Shown here: positions 15,163 through 17,127 of the stretch, piece by piece
Layout: every line of letters starts with the position of its first letter
How positions within the stretch are numbered: position 1 is the stretch's first letter
Position numbers and translations under genes: made by a program
The notes under the pieces: model-generated
Told to the model about the DNA's origin: nothing
The model's input: the letters and a program-made list of their open reading frames with translations, nothing else
Databases searched by the model: none
From: Chitinophagaceae bacterium UBA2791
GTDB taxonomy: Bacteria > Bacteroidota > Bacteroidia > Chitinophagales > Chitinophagaceae
Direction of reading: 5' to 3'
NCBI GenBank assembly: GCA_002352105.1
Contig: DEHV01000058.1
Location: 53,229-70,355 of the forward strand
Length of the DNA: 17,127 nucleotides

Positions 15163-16488
15163 ATGAGCCAACGCCTGTTTAAAGACCTGAACGAGCTGGT
15201 CGATGCCAATATTATTTCGGCGGAGACCGCTTCGCAGATCGACGCCTACTATCAACGTAAATCCCCTGCTTCGTCTAACCGGCTCACTGCAACGCTAAGC
15301 GTCCTTGGCGCCCTGCTGGCAGGCGCAGGCATCCTGTTGATCGTCGGCCATAACTGGGAACGATTGGGCAAGGGAGTACAAACCATTTTGGCTTTTACGC
15401 CGCTGGCCATTGCGCAGGCGTTCTGCCTCTTTGCATTGCTTCATCGTAATGATAGCCAAACCTGGAAAGAAGCTACCGCCATGTTCTTATCGCTTGCCAT
15501 CGCTTCCTGTATCGCGTTGATCGGACAGATATACCAGGTAAGCGGCGGGCTGGATAGCTTCTTACTCACCTGGGTAGCGCTTTGCCTGCCCATCGTGTAT
15601 ATTATGCGTTCCTCCTCCGTATCCCTGCTGCTTATCGGGCTGATCACCTGGTATGCCTGCCTCACCGGATACAATGCCCCTTTTTCTTACCGGCAACTGA
15701 TTATACCCTATTGGTACCCCGCAACGATCCTGTTATTGGCTCCGCACTACTTCCGGCTGGCGAGGCAATCTCCTCCCGGCAATGCCTTTCATCTGCACAA
15801 TTGGCTTTTTGCCGCTTCATTTGCCATAACGCTGGGCATATTTATGGAAAAAGACGACAGGCTGTTTGAATGGCTATTTATCGGCTATACCTGCCTGTTC
15901 GGGATTTACTTGCTTATTGCCCGCCTGCCGCTAATAAAACAGCAAAAGCTATCGGCAAACCCCTTTATCCTCATCGGCACGGGCGGAATACTTGTTATCT
16001 TCCTTACCTGGAGTTTCAACTGGTTGTGGATAGAACTGGCCAGCAACAACCAGCACAACCAGGACGAGGGATTCGCGGTTTCCATAACCGGCTTGACGCT
16101 GCTGCTGGCATGGGCGTATGCATACGCCCGGAGCGCCCGCAAGCTGCCTCTAACAACATGGGATATCCCATCTCTTTCACCTCTTGTTTTTGCCGCAGGC
16201 GTATTATTACTGAAAAACAACCCTATTATTGGCATCCTGTTGTGTAATGCCTGGCTACTGCTGTTATCGGTCTACTATATCCGCATGGGAGCAATTAAGG
16301 ATCATCTGGGCATACTCAATTTCGGACTCGCGATATTCGCCAGCATAGCTATCCTTCGTTTCTTCGACAGCAATATGCCTTTTATATGGAGGGGGCTAAT
16401 ATTCCTGGCGACAGGCGCAGGGTTCTTTATTGCCAACAATCTTATATTAAGAAAAAGAAAGCGAATGGCTAAAAACGCCGGCGTATGA
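15163..16488 (+). CDS. DUF2157 polytopic membrane protein
   Basis: 441 aa. The N-terminal soluble helix pair LFKDLNELVDANIISAETAS (residues 5-24) is the mark of DUF2157 (PF09925), followed by LSVLGALLAGAGILLIVGHNW. After that come about 12-14 hydrophobic segments up to residue 424, with a basic tail (LRKRKRMAK), so it is a large inner-membrane protein. Function is unknown. DUF2157 genes are commonly next to GDYXXLXY and DUF4401 genes. Here the GDYXXLXY gene overlaps the end by 4 bp (ATGA at 16485-16488), while no DUF4401 gene is seen before the edge; the long C-terminal membrane part might stand in for it (speculation). The start ATG 15163 is the first that gives the family N-terminus. Confidence 0.87.
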   Translation: MSQRLFKDLNELVDANIISAETASQIDAYYQRKSPASSNRLTATLSVLGALLAGAGILLIVGHNWERLGKGVQTILAFTPLAIAQAFCLFALLHRNDSQTWKEATAMFLSLAIASCIALIGQIYQVSGGLDSFLLTWVALCLPIVYIMRSSSVSLLLIGLITWYACLTGYNAPFSYRQLIIPYWYPATILLLAPHYFRLARQSPPGNAFHLHNWLFAASFAITLGIFMEKDDRLFEWLFIGYTCLFGIYLLIARLPLIKQQKLSANPFILIGTGGILVIFLTWSFNWLWIELASNNQHNQDEGFAVSITGLTLLLAWAYAYARSARKLPLTTWDIPSLSPLVFAAGVLLLKNNPIIGILLCNAWLLLLSVYYIRMGAIKDHLGILNFGLAIFASIAILRFFDSNMPFIWRGLIFLATGAGFFIANNLILRKRKRMAKNAGV

Positions 16489-17060
16489 AAAAATATCTAA
16501 TCATCGGTTTTGCAGCGATGGCGCTTGTCCAGTGGATGGTCCCGGGAAAAATGATCCTCGACAGGGAGATCATCCTTAACAAGGGAACTGCGTATAAGTT
16601 CCGGACGCAGCCCGTAGATCCCTACCATCCTTTCCAGGGAAGATATGTGGCCCTGAGTTTTGCAGAAAACCAGTTTGACGTTTACAATAAGAACTATCGC
16701 ACCGGGCAGGATATTTTTATTGGTCTGCGTACGGACGACTCCGGCTATGCAAGGATCTATACGGCAGGCCTGAAAGCCCCCGCGGGAACCAACGACTATA
16801 TTAAAGCAAAGATCGACTACGCAACCCCCTATTCGCGCGGGACTACGGTCAGCGATTCGCTATTCACCATATACATTCGCTATCCCTTCAGCGAATACTA
16901 TATGGAAGAATTTAAAGCGCCGCAAGCCGAGCAGGCATACCGGGAATCAACAACCGACTCCGCACACAACACCTATGCGCTCATTAAAATATATAAGGGA
17001 GGAGGCGTTATCCAGGACCTGGTGATCAACGATAAGCCAATACGGGAATGGACGCCCTGA
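16485..17060 (+). CDS. GDYXXLXY-family membrane-anchored protein
   Basis: 191 aa. One N-terminal hydrophobic segment (4-20, YLIIGFAAMALVQWMVP) then an extracytoplasmic beta-rich domain. The family signature appears as DPYHPFQGRYVALSF (45-59): compared with GDYxxLxY, Asp is Arg53 and the last Tyr is Phe59, both of which look like tolerated variants. The later repeat of the pattern (YIRYPFSEYYMEE around 126-138) fits the family's second half. Function unknown. It overlaps the DUF2157 gene by 4 bp and so is almost surely co-translated with it; the two proteins probably work together in the membrane. It is the last gene of the run; 67 bp of sequence without a recognisable feature follow to the edge. 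Confidence 0.82.
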   Translation: MKKYLIIGFAAMALVQWMVPGKMILDREIILNKGTAYKFRTQPVDPYHPFQGRYVALSFAENQFDVYNKNYRTGQDIFIGLRTDDSGYARIYTAGLKAPAGTNDYIKAKIDYATPYSRGTTVSDSLFTIYIRYPFSEYYMEEFKAPQAEQAYRESTTDSAHNTYALIKIYKGGGVIQDLVINDKPIREWTP

Positions 17061-17127
17061 AGCAAGAAGCCGGATGCGGTTTAATCGGAGCCGAGAAGAG
17101 TTCTTGAAAATGGGCCGGTATTCGGGC

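Overview
The window looks like an ordinary chromosomal stretch of a Bacteroidetes (Bacteroidota) bacterium. Several things point to this: a GldH-type gliding-motility lipoprotein gene, TAnnTTTG boxes of the Bacteroidetes -7 type in front of several genes, the near absence of Shine-Dalgarno sequences, and family variants of serC, DUF1015 and yicC that resemble Bacteroidetes ones. The moderate GC content and gene style suggest Chitinophagaceae or a near relative, but I cannot name a genus. There is no rRNA, tRNA, CRISPR array, insertion sequence or phage gene that I can support.

Left part (1-3165, minus strand): a multidrug-efflux operon reading tetR - tolC-family outer membrane factor - periplasmic adaptor. 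The adaptor is cut by the window edge, and an inner-membrane pump gene is presumably just outside. A perfect 10-bp inverted repeat (3136-3165) overlaps a canonical Bacteroidetes promoter (TTTG-N19-TAGTTTTG) in front of tetR. This fits an autoregulated operon whose repressor blocks its own promoter.

Middle part (3166-10233, plus strand): single genes or short units. They are a DUF502 membrane protein, a secreted zinc phospholipase C / S1-P1 nuclease-like protein with its full set of metal ligands, serC followed 26 bp later by a DUF1015 gene (the usual serA is not between them), a VOC-fold protein, and an exported TPR protein. Three intergenic gaps of about 350-480 bp hold short repeats, hairpins and promoter boxes but no supported gene.

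Right part (10234-17060, plus strand): seven closely spaced co-directional genes, probably one transcript or two: a long-chain acyl-CoA synthetase, yicC endoribonuclease, gldH, a sensor kinase with its OmpR-type response regulator, and a DUF2157 membrane protein overlapping a GDYXXLXY-family protein. They join lipid activation, RNA turnover, an envelope lipoprotein, envelope sensing and a membrane pair of unknown function.

I do not see a clearly new system. The most useful leads are the tetR operator-promoter, the DUF2157/GDYXXLXY pair beside a two-component system, the serC-DUF1015 pair without serA, the intergenic hairpin and possible gene remnant at 3218-3600, and the near-leaderless TPR transcript. 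Two start codons (serC at 5831, TPR gene at 8826) were moved downstream from what a longest-frame rule would pick, because a promoter box lies across or just after the longer start.
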